A DNA stretch of 64,000 nt from Euonymus europaeus (lineage: Eukaryota; Streptophyta; Magnoliopsida; Celastrales; Celastraceae): assembly GCA_963580455.1 (NCBI GenBank), contig OY756958.1:3608501-3672500 (forward strand), read 5' to 3'. The translations under genes and the position numbers were made by a program. The notes below the pieces were generated by a model. It was not told the origin of the DNA. It was given only the letters and a program-made list of their open reading frames with translations, and did no database searches. Below, in pieces: positions 34,681-48,506 of the stretch (positions are counted from its first letter, which is position 1; every line of letters begins with the position of its first letter).

Positions 34681-37600
34681 TCACAGTACCTCCCGGGCAG
34701 AAGGATCCGATGTTGACAGTTCGGCGTACATATTTGATATGGCTTTTGCAAAGTATTCCTTTGCTTGAGATCTCTTAATCTGCAAGCAATTCACACAGTG
34801 AGTATCAGAAATGTCAACACTCTGTAGTTCTGTTTCACTCTCAGGTACAATTACCTTAAATGTTGGAGTGAGAAGACCATTTTCCATAGTAAAGGGCTCC
34901 AACACCAAAGTAACGGCTTTTGCAAATTCAAAGCCTCGCAGCTGCAACAAAATCAATCAATGGTTTGAGCTACAACATAAAGTTCAACTACAAGTATGGG
35001 CAAAATGGAAAGTTTATCAGATGCATTGCCTGGGCTTCACGCCCTACAGCATCCATATCGGCCAAGACAGCAGCCCTTGCTCTTGGATCACTGCAAAGCT
35101 GTTCCAAATTTGTGTTCTGCACACGTGTTACGTAGAATAATTAATATACAATGACGGGGACCTTAATTAATATATAATGACAGCTTAAATTATTAAGCAC
35201 TTTGTCTATTCCAAAAGTTTAAGTGCCTTGCAATCTCACTTATCTGAACACAAAGGATGCCACATGAAACAACTGACTGAACAAAATCAACCTTCGTATT
35301 TAGAATTTTGGATGTGATGAGGAGAATTTGAGGACAGCCAAATGCATGATACGCATGATGTTAATTGATCCACAGTATGACTCCATTACTTCAGTTTCAG
35401 GACACAGTTTCAGGACACAGACGAACAAAATGAATCGTCACAATATTGAAGGCGTTTAAAACATGAAAACCAGTCCAACAATTATAAGACAAAGAAAGCA
35501 CAAGTTGCATCTTCCTTTTCAACTGCACACAAATCATCACAAGGCTAGCTTACATTCCCCTTCCCTTTTTTTCGAATAAGCAGCAAAAGATTGGTAAAAT
35601 GTCTCTTTTTCACATGCGACTAAAACAACAATACAAAGCCAATAAATTCCTTTCTGCGTGAATGAAAGAAGCCAAGCCAGATACTACCTTGATACCTTCT
35701 GACGCAGCCCAGGCTTTCAGCACATCGTGGTCCACCGAAATGATAGCTACCAAAGAAGAATTGAGGCTGTCACCTAGCAAAAGGAAAAGTCGAGTCAGCC
35801 CTTCTTTCTTTTTTTTGGAGGGGGGGGGTGACAAGAGACACGGGCAGAATCATTAACACAAAAAAAGCCAATTATGTTACCATAAATGAAGCACTGGGCA
35901 ATAAATTTGCATTTAGCATAAACATTCTCAATTTTCTCCGGAGCTATGTACTCCCCTTGCGCCAACTTGAAAATGTTCTTCTTTCTATAGCAACATATGA
36001 GTTTTTGGTTAAAATGTTGAAGATATTGATATTCTAAAGTGAATTAGAGGCATGCTCCAACTATAACATCATGAAAATGAGTTACATACCAAGAAGATGG
36101 CTGCATTACACCCCCACATAAGAGGGAGACCCAAAGTTTGTCAATTATTTACTGATTTTGGTGAGTCCAACCACAATCTTTAAATCAATTCAGGAACATA
36201 ACCTAGATCTCACCTATCAATAATCTTCAGACGACCTCCAGGTAACCAGAGCCCTATGTCTCCGGTATGAAGCCATCCGTCTTCATCAATTACTTCCCTC
36301 CTGTCCACATCATTATATAATCAGATGAATTCCACATTCCACAACCAAAATGAGCTAGTCAACAGGTAAGGTGAGTACGTCTGTGCTTCATCTTTATAAT
36401 ATCCTTGGAAAACAATGGGACCCCTAACACAGATTTCTCCACGAGGATATGGCTCATCCTCAGATGTATAGTTCATTTCAGGTACATCCACAAGCTTTAT
36501 TTCTGAAACAGAATGGTAAACAATGAAATCAACCCAAAGATAGACAAAACAAGTGACAGAGACTCTTACATCAGATGTCTAAAATTCTTGTCAATAACTC
36601 ACCACAAGCTGGATTAGGAGAGCCCACATGACCAGATAGGTTGTCTCCCTCCTCAATAGAACTTATAACACATGAAGTCTCTGTCATTCCATATCCTTCT
36701 GTTACTAGCCCACCAAAGCAACTGCAAAATATTCCGATATAGCATAAAACAAGCAGCAGAAAAGAACACACTGATTGCCAGTCATTCAAATTGCTAAATA
36801 TAACTTACATCTTCAAAAACTCCATCACATCAGGAGACAAGGGTGAAGCACCTGAAGCAATGAAACGAACGCGTCCACCAAGTTTTGCCTTTATTTTGTT
36901 GAACACCAATCTGTCCCACATTGGGGATGGATTCTTACCTGCAGCAAAAGGTCAGAAAAGATTTCTCGAGTTGAAAAATGCTGGAAAAATTAACATTGAG
37001 TTTCATCCCCCTAGAATAGAGTTTAAAAGAAGCCTCTCAGTAAGAACCTAAAATCTCTTCGTTAAGAACTAAAATAATACACAACCACCAAAAGCAAAAA
37101 GGAACTACTTTCTTCGAGAAACCCCAATGATGCAAACACCTACATCAGTATTACTTCGCAGATTTGATGCAAAACAAAACTTAAGCACTTCTGAACCTTC
37201 ATGATTACAAAATGGAAGAGATATTTATAAAGAATGTTACTAGTACAATTACCACTGCCCCACTTTCTTCCTCTCTTTTCTTGAAGTTTTAAAATCAAAT
37301 TGACAAAGAACCACCTACTTTTCTACACTTCCACACATTCAACACCAGACATTTTGAAAGCAAGTATGATTCATTATTCTTCACATTCGGGATCCTGATA
37401 CACATTTAGAAATTGCCACCAGACACAGAATGAAAGACAGAAGTCTGTTTCCACAATTCAAATGAAAGAGATGCATGGAAAACCACATTGAAGAACGAAA
37501 AACTTTGTGCCTCCCATTTTTTCCTATTAAAGGTTACAAATTATGCCATATTAATGCTATGTAATGGAAATTTCACATGCAGAGCACGTTATGAAAAAAT

Positions 37601-40600
37601 GGAAGAAAAAAAAAATTCATGCTACATTTCAATAGATTACCATTCAATATAGCATTCTTCTTAGCATTGTAAGCTGAATTAAATAACCTCTCTCGTAGTC
37701 CACCAGAAGTCTTTACAGCATTCATAATGCTGCCAAACAAAATATTTGACCAATGAGCACATAAAAATTTTAGCCATTATTGAGTAAAATCATTTCAAGA
37801 AACGATGGGAAGAGATTTTACCCTGCATATATTCTATTATACAGTCTAGGTACACTGCAGAATAAAGTGGGTCTCAGCGCAGCCATATCATCCATTAGCT
37901 TCAAATTATCCTGTAGGCAAAGATTGGAAATAGGGTCAGTCAATAAATTGTTTCTCCCAAAAGCTTAAGCATGGAATACATTATACCAGCTCCCTTCTCC
38001 AGCTTTCCCAATATGGGGCTCAATTATGCAAGGCTCATCCCTAAGAACAATAATCAGCTAAAAATGCTAAAAACACTGAGTTTATAAACTAATATGACCG
38101 CATAAATTCTACACTTAGGGATCTATTCACCTAGTGAGAATTTCAGCAACTCCGTCAAAAGTCAAAGATATTCACTCGGTAACCAACAATTATTCAAGGA
38201 CATAATAAGTGATTCTAGCATTCTCATACCCCTTGGTAGAAACCAACAGCAACTCCAAAATATACTGTCATGACCTGATTCACCCTTTCGTAAATGTGTG
38301 CCAAAGGAAGATAAGAGATATAACTGAAAAAAGATGGGTAACTTTAGTACAACATAGAACTTCCAAATAAGGTGACATAATGCAGCAACAACCAAGTATG
38401 TCATGGCATAGCAAAGATTACGAATACTTACACATCTGATGGGTTGAATTTCACAGAAAGAGTGGTGCCAGCAACATTTGCAATCATGTTCCCATGAGTC
38501 AATACAGCTCCCTTCACAGAGGTACTGGAACATTAAATCTTCACTCTGTTGCTATAATCAAACCATCTCCAGAAATACTATAACCCTTAAAATGAAATTG
38601 ACAGTGCATGAGAAGAAGTTATACCTTGGGAGTCCCAGTTGTACCGCTTGTGTAGCAAATGGTAGCAACATCATCAGGTTTTGGTGGGCAAAATGGCTGA
38701 ACGTTACTACGGCCCTAAAAGGAAACCAATGAATAAACATTACTACACTGGGATGAATTTTGCAGCTATAAGAATCTTCAAAATCCAAGGACGAAAAAAT
38801 GAACATGCACTTAAGAACCCATGCATTAATCTGAAATTGTTCTTCGCGGCCACAGCCAACAAAGTACTGAGACAGCAAAAAAATTTACTAGCAAAAGAGT
38901 TGAATTCTTAAAAAGATACCAGGAGCATAAATTACAATAGAAAAAGTAACACGCTTTTAATGACTGACAAGATTATTCCCACAAAGTATTATAACGCCAA
39001 AAGAGACGAAAATATATTTAATTGCAAAGAACCCTCCGCACAAAGATTCAAGAAAAATATCGAGACCAAACATTATGGGCTCACAAGAAAAAAAATTATA
39101 ATGGTCACTGTTAAGAGGGGGAAATAAATAACTCAAGTTGCTTCAATGAAATTACCCTGAGCATCAGTTAATTTATGTTGCTAGATACCAGGCAGAATAC
39201 AACAATGGGAAAATGTAAGCAGTTACCTGATTAAGTAATTTTGAATACGTTACAACCTGAACTCCAGTTGACGATGGAAAGGATGGCATTTGTTCGTCAA
39301 TCCCACCTACAACCTGTTTTAGAGGAAAAGCAAATGAAAGTTCTTGCTTAAGTGGACAAGAGTTCCATATCCTTCCTTTCTTGCTGATAAGGTGATGTCC
39401 AATTTTTTTTCATTATTCCAGTAATTTATCAAGAAAGATCAGGTTGGATTCAGATACTCACAACAGAGAGGTTGGGAGAGTTTTCATACCACAATTAGAC
39501 GCACAGTAGGAATCTCGGACAAGAAGCTCAGCAACTGCCAATTAAAAGCAAGAGCAGGACATAAGAAAATCAAGCACCGCAGAGGAAAAAATAATAGAAT
39601 ATCTACATGGATGGGATAATCAAAAGAAAATAACAAATAAAATGCAAAAAGTTAAAAGGTTACTGCAGTGATTACAAGTACAGTTTTAACTTCTTAAAAT
39701 GTTTTGACTATGAGGGCATAGATCTCATGAAGCAAATAAGGTTCTAATTCTTGCAATAAGTATAAGGGTGGTGGTTACAGTAGTGTTTTTTTTTTTTGAA
39801 GGTTATCGTAACATTTACCTGCTGAAAGTGTATACATAGGACAACACCTTGATCCACAACAGAAAAAAAAAAATCATGAGCTTACCCATCATTCTGTTCA
39901 AACACATCAAGCCAATCATTTAACAATGGCTCCTGGCTGAAGATAATATTTTTACTCGAGTTAAACGAGAAAGACGTTGAGGGAACATCGAGATAAATAG
40001 ACAATGTTATTGAATGTCAATCCAAATAAAGCTTATGGGAAAAATCGCAAAATTTAATCCTGGCTTCAGGATTGAGATGTTGACATAGGATGAGTTTTAA
40101 GTTATTATTCACGGATTACTAATAACTATGTGTGTCCTCCGAGTTTTTGGATCTCATCCAATAACATGCATGTAATTAATGACTTCAAAGGGGCAAAAAT
40201 ATACACAACAGCCATATGCGTACTCCAAAACAATATAATAATCATTTTAAATAAGGCTCCCATCAATATTAAGTGAAATCCTACTCAAAATTCCTTGAGA
40301 AAATAATTTATTATTGCTTTCTCAATGATGACCATGCAGGCACTGCATAATGTATCACTGGCAGATTCCATCAAGTTAACTAATCTCCTATATCATATTG
40401 GATCTTTCTAAATTTCCAGTACCATACGTGGTACGAGGCTAGAAAGATAATCATCTCCCAAGCTCGATACTACATTCTTCCAACTGATAGGAGTAGGAAA
40501 ACCCAAAGAGATAATTATTTGAACTCACAGAATTCAGCGTCTGGGGAACACAAAAAATTGCTTGAACAACAGCATGATTTGAAATATACTTCACAGCTTC

Positions 40601-43373
40601 TGGACCTGAAGAGAATAATAAAAAATAGTTCAACGTCAAGAGCGCATATCAAACCAGCTAGAAATCATATTCGAGCTCCATATTTGACAGGTCACAGACC
40701 AAGAGTATCATATAAAGGAACAGATATATATGAATACGCTGAGCAGGCATGATCAACAATAAGCCACTCCGGTCTGTTTATAAAATACAATCCAACAGAA
40801 GATCCCTGTATAAATAAACCAACTACAATCAGACATTAAGCAAGAAAAGATTCACCAACTAGATGTATATTTATAAAATACAACTACTAAAAATGAGAAA
40901 TAACAAGTTGAACCAGAAACAAGTAATCATCTATGTCCTCTATGCATGTTCACCTTTGATATTCCATAGTAAATTAGACCGGAACCTATTGCTGTCCGAG
41001 CAGTGCCTGCTTCTCCGTATGTCATCCATTTGTACCTGAAGAAATACATGTCAATGGGAGACTCAACTTCCACAAAAATAACTTGCAAACATTCAAGAAG
41101 AACAGAAACTCACTCTCCAACAGTTCCATCAATCCGAATTCGCGTGCCTAGATATTTGTAATCTCGAAAAGTATCAACAGCGTGACTATACTCAAAAAGG
41201 ATGAAAAAAAATCATTTTTGTCTCCACTTCATTGAAAGAAAATAGAGAAAGGTATAAATTTTTCATATGGCCAGAACAGTTAAAAAAGAGAAACTTAAAG
41301 GTAATTAATCCAACAAAATAAGAAGGATGCTCACACAAAATTATCATGTAGTGTACCAATTTCTGGATGATCAGGAAATCTAGTCACAAGCTTCAAAGGG
41401 GAATGAGCTGACCTGCAAACAAATAATCTTGAGCTTTAGCAAAAGAACGGAAAAATAAAGAAACTAAAAAAACTTTAGTAAATGTTACCGGTATACATTC
41501 CACTTTCCCGTCTGCAGTTTTTCTGGAAGAACAAAACTGTATCCCTGCTCTGCTCAGAAATCAAAACAAGCATTGGCAGTATTAATGCATACATGACTAC
41601 ATGTACAATGTAAACATTACGATAAATAAGAGGAATGTAACAGCAGATAAAGAGGCAGTTAGTAATGCTTAACCACAAATATAGATAATTAAAATGACAC
41701 TGAGTGATTATCGGACGCATTTTCAAACAAAAAATAGCCCGGTCCCTTAGCCCACAAACACCGTAGGCAATATAAAGAGTTTACTAATACGATATCATGC
41801 ACGTTGAATGCATATAAATGATGATGAAATTCCCCAGAGATATCCAACAAAAGCTTCACGACAATGATGTCTTTGATATTTTCCACTGCATATTAATAAG
41901 TGAAGCCTTTATAAAGCACGACTATTCAAGAAAAAACAATTGCGCTCTACATGTTATAATCTAAACGAAATGTAGTACATACTGAGTTCTGACTATAACT
42001 CCATCTCATGATTTAGGGTTAAGGACGAACAAGATCATCAAAACTAAAATGTGAAAGACCCGATTTCAGCCCTATCCATGAAACAAAATTTATTCCAAAA
42101 GTTCAAGCGGTTGGAAGTTGAATCAGTCATTACATTTTTTACTCTTACACTCCCCCCTGTGTGTAGTGTAGGTTAGACTCACTCTTAATTAGGAAGGTTC
42201 AACACACAGAACATTAAATTTTTTAGGTGGAGATGAATCTTAAACCAAGGATCTACAGTTGCGAAAGGCATTGATTCATTGTTAAATCACAATTTCATCT
42301 CAATGGTTTAACATGTTGATTGAAAAATCCAACAATACAAAACTAACTTAGTTTCTACAACTCCTTCCACATCATCATTCATGATCACCTAAATTTAGAG
42401 CCAGTAACAAGGATTTTAACCCATTCTGTGATCACTAGGGGCTCGAAAACAAAATGCAAAACTTGATTCTTTTCTCTAACTGACATGGCAACACCCAAAG
42501 GAGCTGTATAACTTTGCAATTCATCCCAAATCAACATCATGATATCATATGAATTGCTAATGAGAATTGCATGGAAAAGACGGATATAAAGGCATTTCAG
42601 AGAGAGAGAAAATAAGAAAACAAATGAAAACCAATAATAAATTTAGAACATTCTAATCCGGTGGCACATAAGTACTTCAGTGAATTCAAGAAAAATTATT
42701 TGAGAAGTGGGCTCTGCAGTATCATTACGAATACCAACAAAGAATAATGCGGGATTCAGAGCTTGTGGCCTAGTGGTAGCAAACTCCTTACAGTATCACA
42801 AGGTGCAAAGTTAAATTCCCTACTTCCTCAAAAAATTTAAGATAACCCTTGACTAATTAGGAAAAAATAAAAAAGTACCGGAAGCTTTGCTTTCCAACAC
42901 TTCGCCCCCGCCACAAAATGAAACCAAAAGTGAAATAACTTTATCACTGGATTGTTCAAATAGGAAAGCAAGACCACTAAGTCATGTACTCGATTCAGCA
43001 CCCAGATTGAGATAATTAAATAAGCAAATCCATCATAACGAACTAGAAATAAAACGAACAACTAGACACGCAACTACAGTTTCATCCATTACATTGAATA
43101 ACGCAGTCAAACCGGGACTAAACCAGCAACCACATGTTTTCACTTCTCAACTTATCAATAACTCTCCAGATTTCAAAGACGAACGGAAACAAAATACACA
43201 TACAAATACAAATCAACTCTTAAATTTATACATCATACAAGTAAACAGAGACTTTTACCGGAGAAGAACTCGCCGGCGGTAGAATTAGTACTGAGATGGG
43301 ATGGAGAATCGCCGGAGGCGACGAGATGGCCGTGAATGGCTTGAATGCGTCGTTGAGCTGAGGTCGTATCCAT
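34681..43373 (-). CDS. LACS6: Peroxisomal long-chain acyl-CoA synthetase, LACS6-type, 23 exons, intact
   Basis: Activates fatty acids to acyl-CoA with ATP for peroxisomal beta-oxidation. Exons, minus strand: 43373-43259, 41549-41489, 41412-41338, 41185-41114, 41035-40954, 40805-40700, 40605-40529, 39534-39490, 39313-39227, 38714-38625, 38511-38432, 38323-38230, 37910-37822, 37729-37641, 36938-36809, 36721-36603, 36502-36379, 36300-36214, 35984-35881, 35773-35688, 35116-35030, 34941-34855, 34779-34681. The sum is 2085 bases, 694 residues (LACS6 is about 700). The N-terminus [10 protein letters not shown] fits the peroxisomal PTS2 signal R[LI]x5HL; the C-terminus AREVL lacks a PTS1, so it is LACS6-like rather than LACS7-like. 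Motifs: [11 protein letters not shown] (ATP/AMP loop), [21 protein letters not shown], and the C-terminal [14 protein letters not shown]. All introns are GT-AG except the one after exon 21, which starts GC (35029-35028). Confidence 0.95.
42755..42840 (+). repeat. SINE-like element in LACS6 intron 1
   Basis: A good A box (GTGGCCTAGTGGTAGC) is followed by a degenerate B box (AAGTTAAATTCCC) and an A-rich tail, as in tRNA-derived SINEs. The first LACS6 intron (41550-43258) otherwise holds nothing recognised. Confidence 0.5.
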
Positions 43374-43990
43374 GGCTTGGTCTTTGTGTTAGGTTTCGTT
43401 ATCCAGATCCGAGCACAGAATGATCGCTAAACAGTAAAATGACTTGTGTTTGGGTTTGGGCACGCGATCCTATGGATGATGATGGGGATGATGAACGTTG
43501 GCTAACTAAAATACTTCTATGTAGGGTCCTACTCGGATTTCCTTCCTTCCAAGTGGAGATCAAATCATCCTAATGATGAAATCACGAACGTCCAGTCTGT
43601 TTCTAGCGTAGGGTCCACACAAATTATTTCCAAATTTTTGATAAGAAAATACAAAAGAAAGGTCCAAGATGTGGGTTTTAACTGTCGTCACGAATGGTAA
43701 GGCGTTTATTGTTCTTTAAGGAATTGGATAAGGATTAAGGAACCCTTTGGTTGAAGTCTTGAAGTTATCTACCTACGTGACATCAGATATGCATGTCGCG
43801 TACATGGCACTCCGTCAACTAAAGAACACATTTATTAGATCGGTGTTGTTCAACGTCGATCTCCAGGGTAATCCAGGAAATTATTTGGGTGTGTTGTTGG
43901 CGGGGTTAGGGCAGCGACCCGAAACTTTTTTTTGAAGACCAATTTTATTCATATAAAAAAAATACTAAATAAATTACAAGTATTCCTGTC
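43374..43990. other. LACS6 upstream region
   Basis: Promoter and leader sequence with no gene. The small plus-strand frame at 43747-43935 has no recognisable domain. Confidence 0.45.
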
Positions 43991-44530
43991 GAGTTTTCAT
44001 ATTTTGATAATATTCATGGCCGAAAATGCTATATTAGTGGAAGCAGTAGTAACATGCAAAATTAATGTCATTGTCAAGATCAAGTATAACAAATGATACA
44101 CTTTATTTCTTTCGATTTCTACCATTTTGCTAGCAAGTTCGCCAATCTCATTCAAGTTTGCAAAATCATTGTTGAGGCGCATATCAACAATATAAGTATC
44201 AAGTTGATCACTTAAGCTTTCATGTGTCGAATTGGGAAAAATTTGTTGGATAATGTTCAACTAGTCGATCACACACATGAGCAATTATGTATCATAATTA
44301 GAAAATCTATCATTTAATTCTTTAAGTTGCAAGTCATGAATAGTACATAAAGTCTCAACCGATAATGATGTAGATTTGTTAGTTATTCTACATTACATCT
44401 TCTTCATCCTCGAGTATCATATATAGCATCCATATCAGGAACTTCAATTCCATATTTATTACAAAAGAAGGAGACATCCTCGAGTAAAGAACTCCACCCA
44501 CTCTCTCATATCTCGGAGTTGAATTTTTTA
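43991..44530 (-). pseudogene. hAT transposase C-terminal remnant
   Basis: The minus strand contains the hAT dimerisation-domain signature around YHLLYLILTMTLILHVTTAS followed by AFSAMNIIK, and, with frame breaks, upstream sequence (LDTYIVDMRLNNDFANL) of the kind found in plant zinc-finger MYM-type hAT transposases. Frames are broken above 44260. No terminal repeats or duplication were found, so it is a fragment. Confidence 0.7.
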
Positions 44531-44739
44531 TATTTAGACCAAATTCATCACATTAACAATGTCTTGATCTTTCATTTGTAGGGCTTGTGATAGCTCATTT
44601 GTGATATGTATCATCATAAAAGGCGCATTTTTTATTTGGAGACCCGGTAAAGCAGGCCTTGAGCCCAAACCAAAGGAATTATCCGCTCTGGGCCTGAGTT
44701 TGCACGAATTTATTGCAGCGCAAAGCCGTCTCCATGCCT

Positions 44740-44825
44740 CAACCCTTGCTCTCGGTTCTCGTGATAAGCTTGGTGGTAGTGCTCTCACACCCTTAGCTTC
44801 TCTTATCACGAGAGCAAGGGTTCAA
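44740..44825. repeat. Short fold-back inverted repeat
   Basis: AACCCTTGCTCTCG at 44741-44754 pairs with CGAGAGCAAGGGTT at 44809-44822, and GTGATAAG at 44761-44768 pairs with CTTATCAC just inside. A 7-base insert interrupts the left arm. The predicted hairpin has about 22 paired bases and a loop near 32 bases. Confidence 0.6.
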
Positions 44826-44849
44826 GACACGGAGGTTGCAAAAATATGT

Positions 44850-45989
44850 ATCATCAAACTTCAAGTATATCAATCACTCAAGCAAACATATTAGTCAAAC
44901 TGAGTAAAGTATTGTAATGAGAGCCCCAATGTGTATCGCTAGGGTATTGGAGATTAGTTTCTTGATTTAAACATCGTCCGCTCAAAATCTCCTCAATACG
45001 AAGTGCCTTGCAAATTAGTTTAGTGGATGACATTGACTAACATGGAGTAGTGAAGTGGAGTTGACCCTTTGCAATTACAATTTCAACATACAGGTTCAAA
45101 GTTCAATAGAGTAGGTGGAGGTCATCAGTCATGCCATTTGAGTCGACAGAGTCGTAGAGTCGCAATAGAGACCAGAGAAACAAGAGAGAGAGATATATGT
45201 TTTTTTAGGATTTATTTGGCCTATTTTAAGTTTAGCATACTCAGTAAAAAATTTCAAAAAAAGTGAGGGGGAATTGTAAATGGATCACTCTCTGTCGATC
45301 TCTATTTAGCACATTATCATCTCTCATGTGTAAATCATAGTGGTGACTAAGCATGCGATATGTAAAGTAGTGTTATTTATTATTTGTGTCTATAAAAATA
45401 TCTTTATTTATTTAAAACAATCAGTTCATTTTACTTTTTCAGATACGGTTGACATCATCGGATGAAAACACGATTTTCTACTTTTTATTTTCAGATGAGA
45501 AAATTACATATTCAGAATCAACATATGAAACAGTTTCCAATTTTCAAAATGATCAATTGTCGATGTGTCTTATGATCATTCTTAATTCTATTGTTTTTGA
45601 GACAATAATTTACCTGTACTTGCAAAACTAATGAGCTCTAAATTTTTTCGAATTTTTTTAAATAGAACTTTTATTGCACTCAGGTACAAAATTAATCCGT
45701 GTCTCTTGTCTCTTATTAAAATTTTAGCTTACAAAAAAATTAAAAAATCTTATTAAATGCATACAAAATAAGATAAATAATAGATTGGTAGATAGTTCTA
45801 ATTAATTAAATTCTAAAAAAAATTCACAGAGAGTAAAATGTTATGATCTCGTAACTAAGAAATTGTTTCTGTCCCGTCATGTTATTTTCAAAAAGGACAT
45901 TTTTCTAGGTATGCCAACTTTCATTTCATCCTCATTTTCCTCCACTAGATGTTGTTCTTTCAGGCTCGCTTTCTAATCCTAATTTTCTA
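44850..45989. other. Intergenic, nothing recognised
   Basis: AT-rich sequence with no gene or clear repeat. The last part before 45990 may be decayed 5' sequence of the copia element that follows. Confidence 0.4.
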
Positions 45990-47965
45990 CCCCTTTTGCC
46001 TCATAGCGTAGCTTCTCCTAACATGCGCTATCCTTATTTTTCCTCAGACATCAGCTCTCCTTTTATTCTTGTTGTCCCTACACCTCCTCCATCCCCATCC
46101 ACATTCTCATTCCCATCTCTCTTCTTTTCTAACTCTACTTTTGTTTTTCTCCTTGCTGCATGTCCATGTGTCTCTTCACATCAACCTATTCGCACTCATT
46201 CCATGACTACTCTCTCTATGCATAATATTTATAAACCAAAAATTTTGCGTCAGCTTGCACTCTATCCTGCTCTTGATTCCCATGAGCCTCATACCGTTTA
46301 TGAAGCACTTAAATATGCCTCTTGGATTGCAGCTATGCAAGCTGAAATCAATGCCTTGCACAAACATCAAACTCGGTCACTTATTCCTCTTAACCCTTCT
46401 TATCGCCCCATTGGATCCAAGTGGGTCTTTAGGCTCAAACACAATCCTAATGGAAATATTCAACGATATAAAGCCCGCCTTGTTGCTCAAGGCTTTCTTC
46501 AAAGACCTGGTCTTGATTATTCTCAAAATTTTAGCCCGGTTGTGAAACTTATCACGATTTGTCTTATTTTTATATGTTGTTGTGATGAACCATTGACCTC
46601 TTAAACAATTAGACATCAATAATGCTTTTTTAAATGGCACTCTCACTGAAATTGTTATTATGAAACAACCTCCGAATTTTTTAAATGCTTCATTTCCAAA
46701 ACATCATTGTTTATTGCATAAGTCTATATATGGCCTTAAACAGGCCCCCTCCGTGCTTGGTTTACTGCTATTAGAAATGTTTTGCATGCTTTTGGTTTTG
46801 TTACTTCTAACTCCGATTGTTCGTTATTTATCTATCACTCTAACAATGTTGTTCTCTATATTTTTGTCTACGTGGATGATCTATTGTCACAGGGTTTGAT
46901 TTACGTACGATTCACAAGGTTACTGCAACTTTGTCTCGCCACTTCTCCCTTAAAGAGTTAGGTGATCTCTCATATTTCCTAGGCATTGAAGTTGTTCGCA
47001 CCACTGTTGGCATCTTCTTATGTCAATAAAAATATATTCGTAGTCTTCATGTCAAGGAAGCCATGGTTGATGCCAAATTAGTTGCTACTCCATTGCCCAC
47101 CAATTTTCAATTATCTTAACATGATGGCACCACTCTTTCAGATGCTTCTCTGTTTAGACAACTTGTTGGTGGTCTTTAATATCTTTATTTCACTCGACCA
47201 GACATCAGTTTTACTATCAACCGGCTTGCACAATATTTGTCCAAACCTTTCACTGCCTATCTTCAAATCCGCAGGTGCCTTCTTCAATATTTAAATGATA
47301 CTATCAACCATGGTATCTTCATATCTTATGCAGCCTTCTCCAAGTTGATTGCTTATTCTGATTCCAACTGGGCGAGCAACCATGATGACAGGTCCTCCAT
47401 CTCTTCCTATATTAATTGTCTCGACAGTAGTCCCATCTCTTTGCGGTCTTGCAAACAATGTGCTATTGCTCACTCCTCCATAGAAGATGAACATCGATCC
47501 CTTGCTTCAACAGCTTCTGAGGTTGTATGGATTTTTGCTCTCCTTCGTGAATTGCGTATTCCTCTGCCCACTGCTCCTTTGCTGCTCTGTGATAATCTTG
47601 GTGCCACTCATTTAAGTCGCAATCCTATAATGCACTCTCGCATGAAGCATATCGCTATTGATCTTCACTTCCTGCGTGATCTTGCTAACAAAAGAGTTGT
47701 TCAAGTCTACCACATCTCTACTCACTCTTAACTCGTGGATGTGCTTACCAAATCTCTACCCAAGACACACTATCTCTTCTTGCGATCCAATATCTATCTC
47801 TTTGAGGGATCCTTGATCTTGCGAGCGGGGGCGTGTAGAGACTAAGCTCATGACTCCAAAAAGGCCAGCTACTACAACTTCTCCTAAGCCCAATACCTAG
47901 TACATAAGTTAACCTTTGTTAGGTCTTGTTGAATATGGATTCACATAGTTACTATTACTAGAGTT

Positions 47966-48506
47966 TTTTTTATTTTATCAAAGAGTAACAATTTTATTGA
48001 ATAACCGATAACCTTGTTACATCGTCATCCACTAAATGGGACATCCATAAAGGAAAAGAGGAAGTCCATAATTCCTCAGAGTTGATAGAAAGAGCCAACC
48101 GCGCAATCGCATGTGCTACGGAATTTCCAGATCGTCTAACATGGGTAAACGATATAGTAGAGAATGTTGAAGCCAGAGCAAAACAATCCTCCAATATAAG
48201 ACCCTCTTCAGATAGACCCGAAGCATTACGCAAAAGAGAGGTGATAGTACAAAGGGCATCACCCTCCAAGACTATATCAAATAAATCCAAGTGAAGAGCC
48301 AGGCATAGACCCGCCCGAGCTGCCATAGCTTCCAAAAGACGAGGTGAGGAACAGCCTTTAATCGGGAGAGCAGTAGCAGCCACCAGCCCCCCATCCTCCC
48401 GTCTGATCACCGCACCCAGACCGGCACAGTTTGTTTCAGTACACAGTGCCGCATCAAAGTTAACTTTGAGCTGGCCATGTAAAGGGGCCCTCCATATACT
48501 ATCACC
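47966..48506 (-). mobile_element. 5'-truncated L1-type LINE inserted in the copia LTR
   Basis: A 541-bp insert flanked by the perfect 11-bp duplication TTACTAGAGTT (47955-47965 and 48507-48517). On the minus strand it ends in an A-rich tail preceded by AATAAAA, the 3' end of target-primed reverse transcription. Only the C-terminal RNase H-like part of the LINE remains. Confidence 0.9.
47994..48410 (-). pseudogene. LINE-encoded RNase H-like domain fragment
   Basis: 138 codons on minus: LEAMAARAGLCLALHLDLFD, IVLEGDALCTITSLL, FTHVRRSGNSVAHAIARLAL, the conserved blocks of the RNase H domain at the end of plant L1 reverse transcriptase polyproteins. The frame is intact to its stop; everything upstream was lost by 5' truncation, so it is not a gene. 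Confidence 0.85.

Noticed and set aside
44534..44894. Frames on both strands around the hairpin
   Set aside because: They overlap as mirror images of the inverted repeat and have no domain.
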